A stretch of DNA of 55,371 nucleotides from Candidatus Kapaibacterium sp. (GCA_018882585.1 VFFB01000006.1:1-55371); one strand, 5' to 3'; positions 1-14,751 are shown, numbered from the stretch's first letter. Notes: generated by a model from the letters alone, not told the origin. Made by a program: numbers and translations.

Positions 1-234
1 GATCAGAGCTACGGCCCGACGAATGCCACTGCGCTTGTCCATGCCATCAACGATATAGCCCATCGGCATGGCAAGGCCGATCGCCGGTATCGCCTCGGCC
101 AACCCCACCATGCCCAACATGAGCGGATCCTTGGTGACCGCATAGATATACCAGCTTACCACAAGGGCCTGCATGTGCCAGCCCATGGCCAGAAAGAACC
201 GCAACTGCAGGAAGGCAAGGAATTCCGGAGTCAT
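1..234 (-). CDS. MFS transporter, N-terminal fragment (runs off left edge)
   Basis: Only the first 78 residues are in the window; the gene continues beyond base 1. The reading frame opens at an ATG ending at 234 and encodes a hydrophobic N-terminus with two predicted membrane segments (about residues 4-31 and 38-62). These are followed by the motif GYIVDGMDKRSGIRR, which resembles the charged cytoplasmic loop 2-3 of major facilitator (MFS_3/EntS-type) exporters. No good Shine-Dalgarno precedes the ATG, and a GTG six codons upstream is an alternative start. It is divergent from the symporter gene at 330. The substrate cannot be inferred. Confidence 0.7.
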   Translation of the reverse strand, partial: MTPEFLAFLQLRFFLAMGWHMQALVVSWYIYAVTKDPLMLGMVGLAEAIPAIGLAMPMGYIVDGMDKRSGIRRAVALI

Positions 235-329
235 ACTGCAAAGATCGCCCACATTTCAACGCGCAGATCGGTCGGCGTGCGGCAGCGCATCCAACCGAAG
301 ATTGCTGCAGGTCGTTTGTAAATTGAGTC

Positions 330-1577
330 ATGAAACTCTCTCTGACAAAACAGATCTTCCTCGGCCTGATCCTTGGCGGCGTCCTTGGCTACGTCGCCCC
401 GGAGTTCAGCACAGGCATTGCCTGGCTGCGCGACATCTTCCTGCACCTCATCAAGGTGATCATTGCCCCCTTGGTATTCTCGACCGTGGTGGTGGGCATT
501 GCCGGAGGGGGCAGTGCAAAGGCTGTTGGTAGAATGGGTGTGAAGTCGCTGGTCTACTTTGAAGTGGTCACAACCCTGGCGCTCTTCCTTGGCCTGCTGG
601 TGGTGAACGTGGTGCAACCCGGCAATGGCATCACGCTGGTGGGCGACCCGGGAACGCTGGGGACGATCGCGCAGCATCATCCGAAAACGCTGATCGAGAC
701 GATTGTGCACATCTTCCCGTCCAGCATCATCGACTCGATGGCCAAGGGCGACGTGCTGCAGATCGTGACGTTCTCGGTGATCTTTGCCATGGCCGTCGCC
801 TCGGTTGGCGAACGCGCCCGGCCTGTCGTCGAGTGGTGCGAGGCGCTGGCGCAGACGATGTTCTCGTTCACGAACATCATCATGAAGTTCGCCCCCATCG
901 GCATCGGCGCTGCCATGGCGGCTACGATCGGACATCAGGGTCTTGGCATTCTGGCAAACCTGGGCATGCTGATCGGCGCCTTGTACGCGGCGCTGATCCT
1001 GTTCGTTGTGATCGTCCTTGGCGCCGTGATGCTGATCGCACGCGTTCCAATTAAGCCCTTCCTGCGAACGATCCGCGAGCCGTTCACGCTGGCCTTCGTT
1101 ACAACGTCAAGCGAGAGCGCGCTGCCCATGGCCATGGAGAAGATGGAGGCCTTCGGCGTGCCCAAGCGTATCGTGGGCTTTGTGATGCCGGCAGGCTATT
1201 CGTTCAACCTTGACGGCACAACGCTCTATCTATCGATGGCAAGCGTTTTTGTGATGCAGGCCGTAGCGTCGACCGTGCCCGGATTCACCTTTGGCATCGA
1301 ACAGCAGATCGGCATGATGCTGGCGCTGATGATCACGTCGAAGGGCGTTGCCGCCGTGCCACGCGCCTCGCTCGTCATCCTGCTGGCAACGCTGTCGAGC
1401 TTCCTGCCGCCAAACCTGCAGCATTACGGACCGATTGCCGTGGCGATGATCTTCGGCGTGGACGAGCTGATGGACATGGCCCGCACATCGGTGAACCTTA
1501 TGGGCAACTGCCTTGCCACCGTCGTGGTCGCCCGTTGGGAAGGCGAATTCGACGATGAAAAGGCAAAGGCTCTTTAA
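330..1577 (+). CDS. Dicarboxylate/amino acid:cation symporter (DAACS family)
   Basis: This 415-residue inner-membrane protein is full length for the GltP/DctA family, which couples uptake of glutamate, aspartate or C4-dicarboxylates to H+ or Na+. Family signatures are visible in order: the serine-rich re-entrant loop TTSSESALP (about residue 257), the FNLDGT motif in the substrate/cation site (about 292), the second hairpin loop SKGVAAVPRAS (about 337), and the polar NLMGNCLA helix (about 389). Both re-entrant loops and the Asn/Asp residues are intact, so transport activity is expected. Glutamate and dicarboxylate cannot be told apart by eye. It stands alone, divergent from the MFS gene and convergent with the secreted protein ending at 1606. 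Confidence 0.93.
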   Translation: MKLSLTKQIFLGLILGGVLGYVAPEFSTGIAWLRDIFLHLIKVIIAPLVFSTVVVGIAGGGSAKAVGRMGVKSLVYFEVVTTLALFLGLLVVNVVQPGNGITLVGDPGTLGTIAQHHPKTLIETIVHIFPSSIIDSMAKGDVLQIVTFSVIFAMAVASVGERARPVVEWCEALAQTMFSFTNIIMKFAPIGIGAAMAATIGHQGLGILANLGMLIGALYAALILFVVIVLGAVMLIARVPIKPFLRTIREPFTLAFVTTSSESALPMAMEKMEAFGVPKRIVGFVMPAGYSFNLDGTTLYLSMASVFVMQAVASTVPGFTFGIEQQIGMMLALMITSKGVAAVPRASLVILLATLSSFLPPNLQHYGPIAVAMIFGVDELMDMARTSVNLMGNCLATVVVARWEGEFDDEKAKAL

Positions 1578-1605
1578 GGTGTTGTCTGCCTGATGCTGCG
1601 GGTGC

Positions 1606-3744
1606 TTACCGCGCCACGACGAATCGTGCCGATAATCCCGTGCGCACCCCCTTGATGACGTAGGCACCCGGGTCGAGCGACGTCACATCGATGTTGCGCT
1701 CGGCATCAATGGTGTGCGTGCCAAGGATCCTGCCTAACGCATCGACAACGACGTACGTGTCGTGGGCGGGCACGCTGACGTTGATGGACGTCGCCGCCGG
1801 ATTCGGCACAAGGTGCACGCTGCCTGCCACGAGCGGGACGTCCTGCTCGACGCCTGTGACCTCGCCGTCAGGGAAGCGCAGCAGATAGCGCTGCCACGTT
1901 TCTGCACTCCATTGCGCAAGCACTTCGTTGGTATCACCCTTCGGACGAAGGATCAACGCATCACCCTCCATATACTCGGCAGTGGTGATGATCGAGCCGT
2001 CGCCACCTGGATTGAACATCTGCTGGCACACGCCGTCATGCGTCACGACAATGCGATTACCGTTGAGTGGAATGCTGTCGAGTTCCTTCCAGCGCTGAGC
2101 CGATGTGCTCTCGGCTCCGCCCGGTCCGCCGCGACCACCGCCGGCCCAACGTCCCTGCTTGTCGACGCGACCCCACATGAGCTCTGCCATTTCCCAGCAG
2201 CGGCAAACCGTGCTTGCGATGACGTCGCCGACGGGAATACCAAGTGCGCGCTGGTGCAGACCGATCTCGCGAGCCTGCTCGCGTCCTTCGTAAATCAGGT
2301 TACGTCCCGGGAAACACTCGGGCGACGGCCCTGGGTCTTTCTGTCCCCAGTCGGTCTTGGCATGTCGATACATGAACACAAGTTTCCCTTCACGCATCTC
2401 CGACATCAGGTCTTTGAACCACACTCGGTCCTCGCGCTGATTTTCGTAGGCACCAAGGTCGACCTTGCGGCCGACAAGGCGCGGATTGCCCACGATGTCG
2501 GTCTGATGGTGATTCACGAAGCCATCGATGAAGCCTCCGTTGTAGGCCTGCGAGATCAACTGCAGGTAGAGCCCATCATCGTCGGTTCCGTAGATGCGAT
2601 CCTTCCCTGCCGGATTGTCGATATCGACAAACTGCGGGTCGGCTTGATAGAAGCCGAAATCCCAGTCGTTGCGCACAAGGTTGGCAGTGGGCGTGATCTT
2701 GGCATTCAGGCCCGTCGTATCAAGCTGTTCAACCTGCTTGATCTCGGCCGCATCGTCGCCCCATAGGATCGAGTTGAGGATCTGCCCGGCATGCATGGCA
2801 ACAGCGGCACCAAAGCCGCCGATGTTGGCATACAGGTTACGGGAGAATGTTGTGTTCACGATGTATGGCTTGCAGGCCTTCGTGGCATAGATGGCGCCGC
2901 CCTTGGCACCGACGCCCGTGACCTGGTTACCGGCAAAAACACAGCTGGAGACGTACGGGATATCGTGATTGTCGAAGGCCACCGCACCGCCCGCATCGCG
3001 CGCCTCGTTGTTCACGAAGAAGCTCTCGCGCAGATAGGCCGCCGGCCCCTTGGCCAACGTATCGTTCGTGATGTAGGCAGCACCACCTGTGATGGCCCAG
3101 TTGCGCTCAAAGACGCAGTAGTTCAGGGCCATGCGTCGGACGTTCGTGGCATGGAGGGCACCACCAACGGTGGCAGAGGCGTTGTACAGGAAGCGACAGT
3201 TCCGAAAACGAGGAGTGCCAGTACCGATGATGGCACCACCACCACCTTCGATGTCGGCATTGCCGCGCACGATGGTAAGCCCGTTGATGATCGTCGTAGA
3301 ATCGATGGCCTCGCCTCGCAGGTCAAGGATGTGACGCGAGTTATCGGACCGACGAGGATCGTCGGCCTTGATGGCGTCACCGTCGTTATTTTCGAGATCG
3401 CCATTCAGCACCGACGGGTAGCGAAACCAGTCGCGCAGCTCGCGCTTCGGCTCACCCATCTTGAAGCCGCCATAGATAAGCATCCCCTGGCGGATCATGA
3501 ACGAGGCCGTGCGATCGCCACGCGTCCGCCCCTCGCCTTCGTCGGCACGGTACGTTCCTTGGGCCACCCAGATCTGATCGCCCGGCTTCCAGGCGTCCAG
3601 CGCCGACGTCAGGTAACGATAGGCCGTGGTCCAACCCTGACCGTCGCCTCCGGCTTCGGCAGCCGAGGCAACGTAGAGCGTATCGGCATGCACGACGGCG
3701 CTACCGACAAGCAGCAAACAGGCAAGAAGAAGTGTGCGCATCAT
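1606..3744 (-). CDS. Secreted beta-helix / histidine phosphatase fusion with T9SS sorting domain
   Basis: This 712-residue exported protein has an unusual domain order. A signal peptide (MMRTLLLACLLLVGSAVVHA) leads into a right-handed parallel beta-helix region (about 20-430) rich in Asn/Gly turns such as GGGGAIIGTG. A histidine-phosphatase (phosphoglycerate-mutase-like) domain follows at about 455-630, with RHAKTDW, an Arg in STVCRCWE and a late His in VTHDGV, so the RH/R/H catalytic set is kept. It ends with a T9SS-type sorting module (PNPAATSINVSV near its start, SLDPGAYVI near its end). The ATG at 3744 is preferred to an upstream TTG because GAGGTC sits just before it. It lies 48 bases downstream of another T9SS protein. 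The phosphatase substrate is unknown. Confidence 0.8.
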   Translation of the reverse strand: MMRTLLLACLLLVGSAVVHADTLYVASAAEAGGDGQGWTTAYRYLTSALDAWKPGDQIWVAQGTYRADEGEGRTRGDRTASFMIRQGMLIYGGFKMGEPKRELRDWFRYPSVLNGDLENNDGDAIKADDPRRSDNSRHILDLRGEAIDSTTIINGLTIVRGNADIEGGGGAIIGTGTPRFRNCRFLYNASATVGGALHATNVRRMALNYCVFERNWAITGGAAYITNDTLAKGPAAYLRESFFVNNEARDAGGAVAFDNHDIPYVSSCVFAGNQVTGVGAKGGAIYATKACKPYIVNTTFSRNLYANIGGFGAAVAMHAGQILNSILWGDDAAEIKQVEQLDTTGLNAKITPTANLVRNDWDFGFYQADPQFVDIDNPAGKDRIYGTDDDGLYLQLISQAYNGGFIDGFVNHHQTDIVGNPRLVGRKVDLGAYENQREDRVWFKDLMSEMREGKLVFMYRHAKTDWGQKDPGPSPECFPGRNLIYEGREQAREIGLHQRALGIPVGDVIASTVCRCWEMAELMWGRVDKQGRWAGGGRGGPGGAESTSAQRWKELDSIPLNGNRIVVTHDGVCQQMFNPGGDGSIITTAEYMEGDALILRPKGDTNEVLAQWSAETWQRYLLRFPDGEVTGVEQDVPLVAGSVHLVPNPAATSINVSVPAHDTYVVVDALGRILGTHTIDAERNIDVTSLDPGAYVIKGVRTGLSARFVVAR

Positions 3745-3792
3745 GCGACCTCGTGCAACGTTGAACGTCAAACTGTCCGGAACAAAACCATG

Positions 3793-5883
3793 CTACCGAC
3801 AACAAACCGTCACTTGCGTTACGGTTACTGTATGCGGCGACTCGACAATGCAATGATACATACCTTGCGCCAGACCATCCATGTCAATGATCATGGTTGC
3901 ACTGATACGCACTGCCCTGCCCTGCATGTCAACCAGCTTCATGGTACAAGGGGCAGTGGCAGACACGTGCAATTCACTGCCGTGGCGCACTGGGCGGTAC
4001 TCGTCCGACGTTGGCGTCACCACGTCCACGCCCGTTGTCACACGCGGAACGCGTATCACACCTTCGGGTGTGAGCAGGTGGTAGTATCCCGGTGTTGTTG
4101 CCACGCTGCGCACATCGTCGATGCCCATGGGTATAACGGTGCGCGTCCACGTGCGGCCGGCATCGGCCGTGACCCATAGCGCCTGCGGCGCAGGCGACCA
4201 GACGGCAAGTCCATCGGACGTTGAAGCAAGGGGCAGCTGCGACGCAAACGGCGGCGTATGCAGCGTCCACGATGTGCCGTCATCGTCCGTGATATACGCT
4301 GCGTCACCCGTCCAAACCACAACAGCAGCACCTGCACTACGCACGTCGAAGGTCCGCCAATTCACGTCGGCTTCCATCAGCGTGAGCAGGCGCCAGCCCG
4401 TCAGCTCCTCGCCCGTGCTGTCGCAGGCATAGCTGCGCAGGAACATGCGGTCACTCTGCTGGTCGTAAGCCAGAGCGACCACCACGACCACGCGATCCGT
4501 ACCGGCGATGCCAAGGATCTGTCCGTCGGCACCGTCGTTGGTGACGATGGTCCGCAGCGACTCCCACTGCGAGGAACCGTCCCGGCGGATCTTTAGGTCA
4601 CGTCCCTGCCAGATGACGTCGCTATTGCCAAGGCGGGTCACGGCATAGACCGGCTGGCCGGTCACCTCGACGCGCGAAGTGCGCGTTGCAACGTCGAACG
4701 ACATCGTGCTTTCGCCACCATAAGTCCACACGCGGCCACGATACACCGTCGAACGACGCTGCTGCTCATCGCCGTAGCGCACTGATACAACGGCCGAAGG
4801 CGCAGGCGCATCGCCCCATATCACCATGCCGCGAGATGCGATGTCGACCCATGAATCGGCGTAGACGACAAGATCATTTACACCGAGAAGTGGCTCGGTT
4901 GTGAGCGGAGCAACGAGACCGGTATTGAAGGCCGATGCCGTTGCCGAGGGGATGTTCCATGTGAACGGACCGAAGCCTTCTTTGCTGCACAGTGCTGTGG
5001 TGTCGGCTGTGGCCCAACACCGAAGCGGCATACGGGCCGACATCGCGGCGTTGCGTTGCCATGCCAGACCATCGACTGACGTGAAGATGCCGCTTGGCAT
5101 CACAATGTACCAGCGTCCGGATGCATACATCACGTCGAGCGGATATCCCAGGTCGGCCGACGGATACGGCAGCACCATGGTCTGCACCGGCACAGAAACT
5201 GATCGCAGCGTGTCGTGCTGCCAACGTCCAACACGACCATCGCGCATTGTCGTCACATACGTTGCCAGCGAATCATACTCCGGCTCCCACATACCTATTG
5301 GGCCTGATCGCATATCGATGCGCCAAACATCACCCTTGGGCGCGGCACCCGACGTGCTGGCATAGGCGGCGATCCAGCATGATTCGGCACTCGATGCAAC
5401 GTCGATCGTGCTGGTACAGGGGATCGGCGACGACAGGTAGCGCACGGTGTCGGCCTCGACGTCATACAGTGACATCACGACCAGATCACCCTCGCAGTCA
5501 TGAATGGCAACAACGACACGGCCGCCATGCACGACGGCAAGTACATTGGGTACGGCCAGCGTTGACTGCCACGACATGCCTGCGTTATGTGTGATGCGGC
5601 AAGAATCGGCGGCATCGACAAGGACGACGGTATCACCGTTGACATAGATGGAAGAGCTGGTGCGGGGCATGTATGGCAGGCGTTGCCATGTTGTATCGCG
5701 GCCGTCCGGACGCATTGCCCGATGATAGGCGCGCTGACCGGACACCATCACAACCCTTCCGCCACCCTCGACCATGAACTGCACGTCAGCGCCCGTCGGA
5801 ACACGCAAGGTGTCGACACCCTGTCCTGCCGCCTGCATAACGGCAACAAGAGCAAGGATCAGGCAGGGGGCAATGCGAAACAT
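3793..5883 (-). CDS. Secreted beta-propeller-like protein with T9SS sorting domain
   Basis: This 696-residue exported protein begins with a signal peptide (MFRIAPCLILALVAVMQAAG). Most of its length consists of repeated beta-strand blades of the BNR/sortilin kind: recognisable segments are ITHNAGMSWQSTL, ITDDDGTSWTLH and VTADAGRTWTRT (Asp-x-Gly-x-x-Trp boxes). The final about 75 residues look like a sorting domain, with strand pattern MKLVDMQGRAV and DGLAQGMYHCIV. The frame stays open upstream into rpoC, but the signal peptide fixes the start at 5883. It probably forms a transcription unit with the beta-helix/phosphatase gene. Its ligand or function is not evident; sortilin-type propellers usually bind proteins or sugars. 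Confidence 0.75.
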   Translation of the reverse strand: MFRIAPCLILALVAVMQAAGQGVDTLRVPTGADVQFMVEGGGRVVMVSGQRAYHRAMRPDGRDTTWQRLPYMPRTSSSIYVNGDTVVLVDAADSCRITHNAGMSWQSTLAVPNVLAVVHGGRVVVAIHDCEGDLVVMSLYDVEADTVRYLSSPIPCTSTIDVASSAESCWIAAYASTSGAAPKGDVWRIDMRSGPIGMWEPEYDSLATYVTTMRDGRVGRWQHDTLRSVSVPVQTMVLPYPSADLGYPLDVMYASGRWYIVMPSGIFTSVDGLAWQRNAAMSARMPLRCWATADTTALCSKEGFGPFTWNIPSATASAFNTGLVAPLTTEPLLGVNDLVVYADSWVDIASRGMVIWGDAPAPSAVVSVRYGDEQQRRSTVYRGRVWTYGGESTMSFDVATRTSRVEVTGQPVYAVTRLGNSDVIWQGRDLKIRRDGSSQWESLRTIVTNDGADGQILGIAGTDRVVVVVALAYDQQSDRMFLRSYACDSTGEELTGWRLLTLMEADVNWRTFDVRSAGAAVVVWTGDAAYITDDDGTSWTLHTPPFASQLPLASTSDGLAVWSPAPQALWVTADAGRTWTRTVIPMGIDDVRSVATTPGYYHLLTPEGVIRVPRVTTGVDVVTPTSDEYRPVRHGSELHVSATAPCTMKLVDMQGRAVRISATMIIDMDGLAQGMYHCIVESPHTVTVTQVTVCCR

Positions 5884-5944
5884 GCAGTGATGGCGCAATG
5901 ATGTCGAGAGATGTCCAAGCAACATGCGTGGTATGGAATGCCTT

Positions 5945-5985
5945 GAAAACAAGAGGCCCCTCAGCGATGATATCGTTGAGGGGCC
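5945..5985 (-). terminator. Rho-independent terminator after rpoC
   Basis: A perfect 9-bp stem (5955-5963 with 5977-5985, GGCCCCTCA / TGAGGGGCC) encloses a 13-nt loop. On the minus strand it is followed by a T-rich tract (TCTTGTTTTC, 5954-5945). It sits 29 bases after the rpoC stop codon and closes the ribosomal protein/RNA polymerase operon. Confidence 0.9.
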
Positions 5986-6013
5986 GTGTGATTCGTGCTT
6001 CGTTCTACCAGCC

Positions 6014-9000
6014 TTAGGCTTGTGCCGGCTTCTTTCGTGCAGGCTTGCGTGCAGGCTCTTCGACAGGCTCCTCGACCATCGGAATGATGGCTTCGGCACC
6101 AAAGATATTGCCGACGGCGCTGCTGACAAGCATTTCCTGATAGCTGCGCAGACCCGTACCGGCCGGGATGAGCTGACCAAGAATGATGTTCTCCTTCAGA
6201 CCCTGCAGACGGTCGGACTTTGCAGCTGCCGATGCATCAGCCAGCACGCGTGTCGTCTCTTGGAAGGATGCTGCGGACAGCCACGACTCCGTCGTGAGCG
6301 ATGCCTGCGTGATACCCAGCAGGAGCGGCTCGCCAATGGCGGGCTCGGCAACCCGGCTACGTGCGATTTCCTTCTCCTTCTTCTTCAGCTCGGCATTCAC
6401 TTCCTTCAAGATGCGCTTATCAACGATCTGACCGACCTTGAACTTGCTGTCGCCCTTATCGGTGACAACAACGCAGGCCTTGAGGTGCTCGTTCTCATCC
6501 GTGAAGCGCATACGGTCGACCTGGTCGCCTTCGAGGAATTGCGAGTCGCCGGAGTCTGTCACGCGTACCTTCTGCAGCATCTGGCGGACGATCACTTCGA
6601 TGTGCTTGTCGTTGATCTTCACACCCTGCATGCGGTACACTTCCTGGATCTCGTTCACCAGGTACGACTGCACCTCGTTGATACCCTTGATGTGCAGAAT
6701 GTCGTGCGGGTTGATGGCACCTTCGGTCAGACGGTCGCCGGCGCGCACAAGGTCGCCTTCCTGCACAAGCACGTGCTTACCGATCGGCACACTGTAGTCG
6801 CGCTTCATTTCACCGTCGAGCGACGTCACCGTCAGCACGCGCGAGCCGCGCTTCGGCTTGTCGATCGAAACGATACCGTCGATCTCGGCAACCGCTGCAG
6901 GCGCCTGCGGTGCGCGAGCTTCAAACAGCTCGGTAACGCGCGGCAGACCGCCCGTGATGTCGCGCAGACGACCAAGGTCGCGAGGCATCTTCACAAGCTT
7001 CGAACCAACGCTCACCACTTCGCCATCGTCCACTACGATCTGTGCACGCGTCGGAATGATGTAGCTCTGGATCAGCACGCCTTCGTCGTCGACGATCTCG
7101 ATTGCAGGGCTCTTCGTGCGGTCACGCGAGTCAGTCACGATCTTCGCCGTGTGACCCGTCTGCTCGTCGATTGCTTCCTTGTACGTCAGGTTCGGCACCA
7201 GGTCGCGATAGCGAACACGACCCGACTTTTCCGTAATGATCACGGCGTTGTACGGATCCCATTCGTACAGCGTGTCGCCCTTCTTGATCTTGTCGCCTTC
7301 CTTGACCTTCAGTTCGGCGCCGTAAACGGCATCGTACTTCGTCAGAATGCGGTTTGATTCAGGCTCGATGATGTTGATGACACCGGCACGCGAGACAACA
7401 ACGTTGATCTCTTCGAAGTCGCCTTCGTACGACACATAGCGGATGTTCTCGAACTGCACCACACCGTCGAACTTGGCTTGGGCCAAGCTCTGCGACGACG
7501 ACAGCGAAGCCGTACCACCCGTGTGGAACGTACGGAGTGTAAGCTGCGTACCAGGCTCACCGATGGACTGCGATGCGATCGTACCCACAGCCTCGCCGGT
7601 ATCGACAACCTGGCCGGTAGCCATGTTTCGTCCGTAGCACTTGGCGCAGACGCCACGACGCGACTCGCAGGTAAGAACCGAGCGAATCATCACCATTTCG
7701 AGCGATGACTGCTCGATCTCGGAGGCGATCTCTTCGGTGATCACTTCGCCCTTCTTCACAAGCATCTTGTTCGTAAGGGGGTCAACGACGTCCATCAGCG
7801 ACACACGTCCAAGGATGCGCTCGTACAGCGGCTCCTTCACGTCCTCGCCATCCTTCAGGGCCCGCATCTCCACGCCGCGGATCGTTCCGCAGTCGTCAAC
7901 GGAGATCACCATGTCCTGTGCAACGTCGTGCAGACGGCGTGTGAGGTAACCGGCGTCGGCCGTCTTGAGAGCCGTATCGGCAAGACCCTTACGGGCACCG
8001 TGCGTCGAGATGAAGTACTCAAGGATGGTCAGACCTTCCTTGAAGTTCGAGATGATCGGGTTTTCGATGAGTTCGGCGCTCGATGCCGTGGCCGTCTTCT
8101 GCGGCTTGGCCATCAGACCGCGCATACCTGCAAGCTGACGGATCTGCTCCTTCGAACCGCGAGCCTGCGAGTCCAACATCATCCAGAATGTGTTGAAGCC
8201 ATCAAGGTTTGTCTGCAGTTCGCTGTAAAGCTTATCGGCAACACGGTTCGTTGCCGTCGACCACATGTCGATGATCTTGTTGTAGCGCTCGCCTTCGGTG
8301 ATCACACCCGAGTGGTAATAGTCCTCGATCTTATCGACTTCCTTCTGGGCACTATCGATGATCTTTACCTTTTCGTCGGGCACAACAACGTCGGCGATCG
8401 ACACGCTCAAGCCACCGCGCGTTGCCGTTGTGAAGCCGGCCTCCTTGAGCTTGTCAAGGAATTCGACGGTCTTTGCAAGGCCAGCCTTGCGGAAGCACAG
8501 CGAGATGATCTGACGCAGACGCTTCTTGGTGAGCAGCTCGTTCAGATAGCCGATCTCAGACGGTACGATCTGGTTGAACTGGATACGACCGACAGTGGTT
8601 TCGACCAGCTCGGAAACACCAGGGATACGAACCTTGACCTTGGCGTGCAGGCTGATGCGCTTGCTGTTGTAGGCAATGATGACCTCGTCGGGTGACGAAA
8701 AGATCTTGCCTTCGCCGAGCGCGCCGCGACGAACCTTGGTCAGATAATACGTACCCAGAACCATGTCCTGCGACGGAACGGCGATCGGCTCGCCATTCTG
8801 CGTGTGCATGATGTTGTGGGCCGACAGGATGAGCAGCAGTGCTTCGAGCTGGGCTTCGTGGCTCAGCGGCACGTGCACGGCCATCTGGTCACCGTCGAAG
8901 TCAGCGTTGAAGGCCGTCGTCACAAGCGGGTGCAGCTGGATGGCCTTGCCTTCGATCAGCTTGGGCTGGAAGGCCTGAATACCCAGACGGTGCAGCGTGG

Positions 9001-10300
9001 GAGCACGGTTGAGCAGCACCGGATGTCCGTCGATCACCTTGTCGAGAATGTCCCACACTTCGGTGGTCTTCTTCTCGACCATCTTCTTGGCACTTTTTAC
9101 CGTCTTGCAGTGACCGCGCTCGATGAGTTTGCGGATGACAAGCGGCTTGAAGAGCTCGACGGCCATGTCCTTCGGAAGGCCGCACTCGTACAGCTTCAGC
9201 TCGGGGCCGACAACGATGACCGAACGGCCTGAGTAGTCAACGCGCTTACCAAGCAGGTTCTGACGGAAGCGACCCGTCTTACCCTTGAGCGTATCGGCGA
9301 GCGACTTGAGTGCACGCTGTGATTCGCTGCGGACGGCACGACGCGAGTTATCGAACAGCGCGTCAACAGCCTCCTGCAACATGCGCTTCTCGTTCCGCAG
9401 GATCACCTCGGGCGCCTTGATGTCGATCAGGCGCTTCAGACGGTTATTGCGGATGATGACGCGACGGTACAGGTCATTCAGGTCAGACGTAGCAAAGCGG
9501 CCGCCTTCAAGCGGCACCAGCGGACGCAGGTCCGGCGGGATCACAGGGATGATGTCGAGGACCATCCATTCGGGACGGTTCGGCTCCTTGCCTTCGCCAC
9601 TTCGGAACGCGTCAAGAATGCGCAGTCGCTTCAGCACGTCGGCCTTCTTGGCCTGCGAAAGGTCTTCGCGGGCAACGTCGCGCATGCGGTAGTAGTCTTC
9701 GTCGGCATCAACACGGCGCAGCAGTTCCTTCACGGCTTCGCCGCCGATCAGGGCGATGAACTTGCGCGGGTCCTCGTCGTCCATGTTGCGTTCTTCCGGA
9801 CGCAGGTTGGCAAGGACGTCAAGGTACTGATCTTCCGTAAGCAGGTCCTTGGGCTGCAGGCCCGTCGAACCTGGCTGGATCACGACGTACGATTCGTAGT
9901 AGACGATCCGCTCGACATCCTTGGTTGGCATGCCGATCACGCCCGAGATCTTGCTGGGGAGTGAACGCAGGAACCAGATGTGGACAACGGGAACGGCGAG
10001 CATGATGTGTCCCATGCGCTCGCGGCGCACGGACTTCTGCGTCACCTCGACGCCGCAGCGGTCGCAGACGATTCCCTTGTAGCGAATTCGCTTGTACTTA
10101 CCGCAGGCGCATTCCCAATCGCGAATCGGACCAAAGATCTTTTCGCAAAACAGACCGTCCTTTTCCGGACGGAACGAACGGTAGTTGATCGTTTCCGGCT
10201 TCGTCACTTCACCGTGGGAACGGTTCAGGATGTCATCCGGCGACGCAATGCGAATCGTGATCTGCGAGAAGCCACGCTTCGGAATGAATTGATATTGCAT
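6014..10300 (-). CDS. rpoC: DNA-directed RNA polymerase beta' subunit
   Basis: The 1428-residue catalytic beta' subunit assembles with beta, alpha, omega and sigma. Visible hallmarks are the N-terminal zinc-binding cysteines in [13 protein letters not shown] and CDRCG (about 61-80) and the universally conserved NADFDGD Mg2+-binding loop (about 462-468). The second zinc site has [11 protein letters not shown] (about 875), followed by the trigger-loop region [18 protein letters not shown]. The C-terminus carries a lineage-specific tail rich in Pro, Glu, Arg and Lys. A GTG directly precedes the chosen ATG; GAGG five bases upstream of GTG-ATG fits either start. It lies 47 bases downstream of rpoB and ends at a strong terminator. 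Confidence 0.99.
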   Translation of the reverse strand: MQYQFIPKRGFSQITIRIASPDDILNRSHGEVTKPETINYRSFRPEKDGLFCEKIFGPIRDWECACGKYKRIRYKGIVCDRCGVEVTQKSVRRERMGHIMLAVPVVHIWFLRSLPSKISGVIGMPTKDVERIVYYESYVVIQPGSTGLQPKDLLTEDQYLDVLANLRPEERNMDDEDPRKFIALIGGEAVKELLRRVDADEDYYRMRDVAREDLSQAKKADVLKRLRILDAFRSGEGKEPNRPEWMVLDIIPVIPPDLRPLVPLEGGRFATSDLNDLYRRVIIRNNRLKRLIDIKAPEVILRNEKRMLQEAVDALFDNSRRAVRSESQRALKSLADTLKGKTGRFRQNLLGKRVDYSGRSVIVVGPELKLYECGLPKDMAVELFKPLVIRKLIERGHCKTVKSAKKMVEKKTTEVWDILDKVIDGHPVLLNRAPTLHRLGIQAFQPKLIEGKAIQLHPLVTTAFNADFDGDQMAVHVPLSHEAQLEALLLILSAHNIMHTQNGEPIAVPSQDMVLGTYYLTKVRRGALGEGKIFSSPDEVIIAYNSKRISLHAKVKVRIPGVSELVETTVGRIQFNQIVPSEIGYLNELLTKKRLRQIISLCFRKAGLAKTVEFLDKLKEAGFTTATRGGLSVSIADVVVPDEKVKIIDSAQKEVDKIEDYYHSGVITEGERYNKIIDMWSTATNRVADKLYSELQTNLDGFNTFWMMLDSQARGSKEQIRQLAGMRGLMAKPQKTATASSAELIENPIISNFKEGLTILEYFISTHGARKGLADTALKTADAGYLTRRLHDVAQDMVISVDDCGTIRGVEMRALKDGEDVKEPLYERILGRVSLMDVVDPLTNKMLVKKGEVITEEIASEIEQSSLEMVMIRSVLTCESRRGVCAKCYGRNMATGQVVDTGEAVGTIASQSIGEPGTQLTLRTFHTGGTASLSSSQSLAQAKFDGVVQFENIRYVSYEGDFEEINVVVSRAGVINIIEPESNRILTKYDAVYGAELKVKEGDKIKKGDTLYEWDPYNAVIITEKSGRVRYRDLVPNLTYKEAIDEQTGHTAKIVTDSRDRTKSPAIEIVDDEGVLIQSYIIPTRAQIVVDDGEVVSVGSKLVKMPRDLGRLRDITGGLPRVTELFEARAPQAPAAVAEIDGIVSIDKPKRGSRVLTVTSLDGEMKRDYSVPIGKHVLVQEGDLVRAGDRLTEGAINPHDILHIKGINEVQSYLVNEIQEVYRMQGVKINDKHIEVIVRQMLQKVRVTDSGDSQFLEGDQVDRMRFTDENEHLKACVVVTDKGDSKFKVGQIVDKRILKEVNAELKKKEKEIARSRVAEPAIGEPLLLGITQASLTTESWLSAASFQETTRVLADASAAAKSDRLQGLKENIILGQLIPAGTGLRSYQEMLVSSAVGNIFGAEAIIPMVEEPVEEPARKPARKKPAQA

Positions 10301-10347
10301 CACAACCTCGTGAGATTTTTTCGTGTAGTAGAGAGGCGGCCGGCAGA

Positions 10348-14172
<3,825 letters not shown>

Positions 14173-14321
14173 GGGTGCTCCAGAGTGCTCTAAAAAAACA
14201 GAATCTCGTGACCAGCGAACGCTCGTTCGCCCGTCACGAAATCCCGTCGATGGTTGATGAAAGGGGGCAGTGCATGTCCGTCAAACCGCCGTACCGTGAG
14301 AAAGCCGTCAAAACAACAACG

Positions 14322-14350
14322 CCCGGAACGGCGTGTAACGCCATTCCGGG
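14322..14350 (-). terminator. Hairpin between rplL and rpoB (probable attenuator or processing site)
   Basis: A 12-bp stem with one C/A mismatch (14322-14333 with 14339-14350) and a 5-nt loop lies just after the rplL stop. On the minus strand it is followed by the interrupted T tract GTTGTTGTTTTG. The position matches the partial terminator/RNase processing region known between rplL and rpoB in enterobacteria. Partial termination here would let ribosomal stalk genes be transcribed more than rpoBC. Confidence 0.6.
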
Positions 14351-14370
14351 GTTGTCTGCATGTACATCGA

Positions 14371-14751
14371 TTACTTGAGCGTAACCTTGGCGCCAGCTTC
14401 TTCGAGCTTCTTCTTGAGCGCGTCGGCGTCGGCCTTGGGCAGCTGCTCCTTGACGAGCTTGGGTGCGCCTTCGACGAGGTCCTTGGCTTCCTTCAGACCA
14501 AGACCCGTGACTTCGCGCACAACCTTGATGACGTTGAGCTTCTGAGCACCACCGTCCGTCAGTTCGACGTCGAATTCGGTCTTCTCTTCGGCGGCAGCAG
14601 CAGCACCGGCAGCCGGAGCACCGGCAGCCATCATGACAGGGGCGGCAGCCGTTACGCCAAACTTGTCTTCAAGGGCCTTCTTGAGTTCGGCAGCCTCGAC
14701 GAGGGTCAATGCGCCAATCTTTTCAACGAGTTCTTCAACGATTGCGGACAT
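14371..14751 (-). CDS. rplL: Ribosomal protein bL12 (L7/L12)
   Basis: This 126-residue stalk protein forms dimers on L10 and recruits translation GTPases. The N-terminal dimerisation domain ([20 protein letters not shown]), an Ala/Gly/Pro-rich hinge (about 36-55) and the globular C-terminal domain with [17 protein letters not shown] are all intact and of normal length. It lies 42 bases after rplJ, as is usual. Confidence 0.99.
   Translation of the reverse strand: MSAIVEELVEKIGALTLVEAAELKKALEDKFGVTAAAPVMMAAGAPAAGAAAAAEEKTEFDVELTDGGAQKLNVIKVVREVTGLGLKEAKDLVEGAPKLVKEQLPKADADALKKKLEEAGAKVTLK

Noticed and set aside
2791-4179. 462-aa forward open frame
   Set aside because: It is antisense to two well-supported secreted proteins, has no family resemblance, and arises from G+C-rich codon structure.
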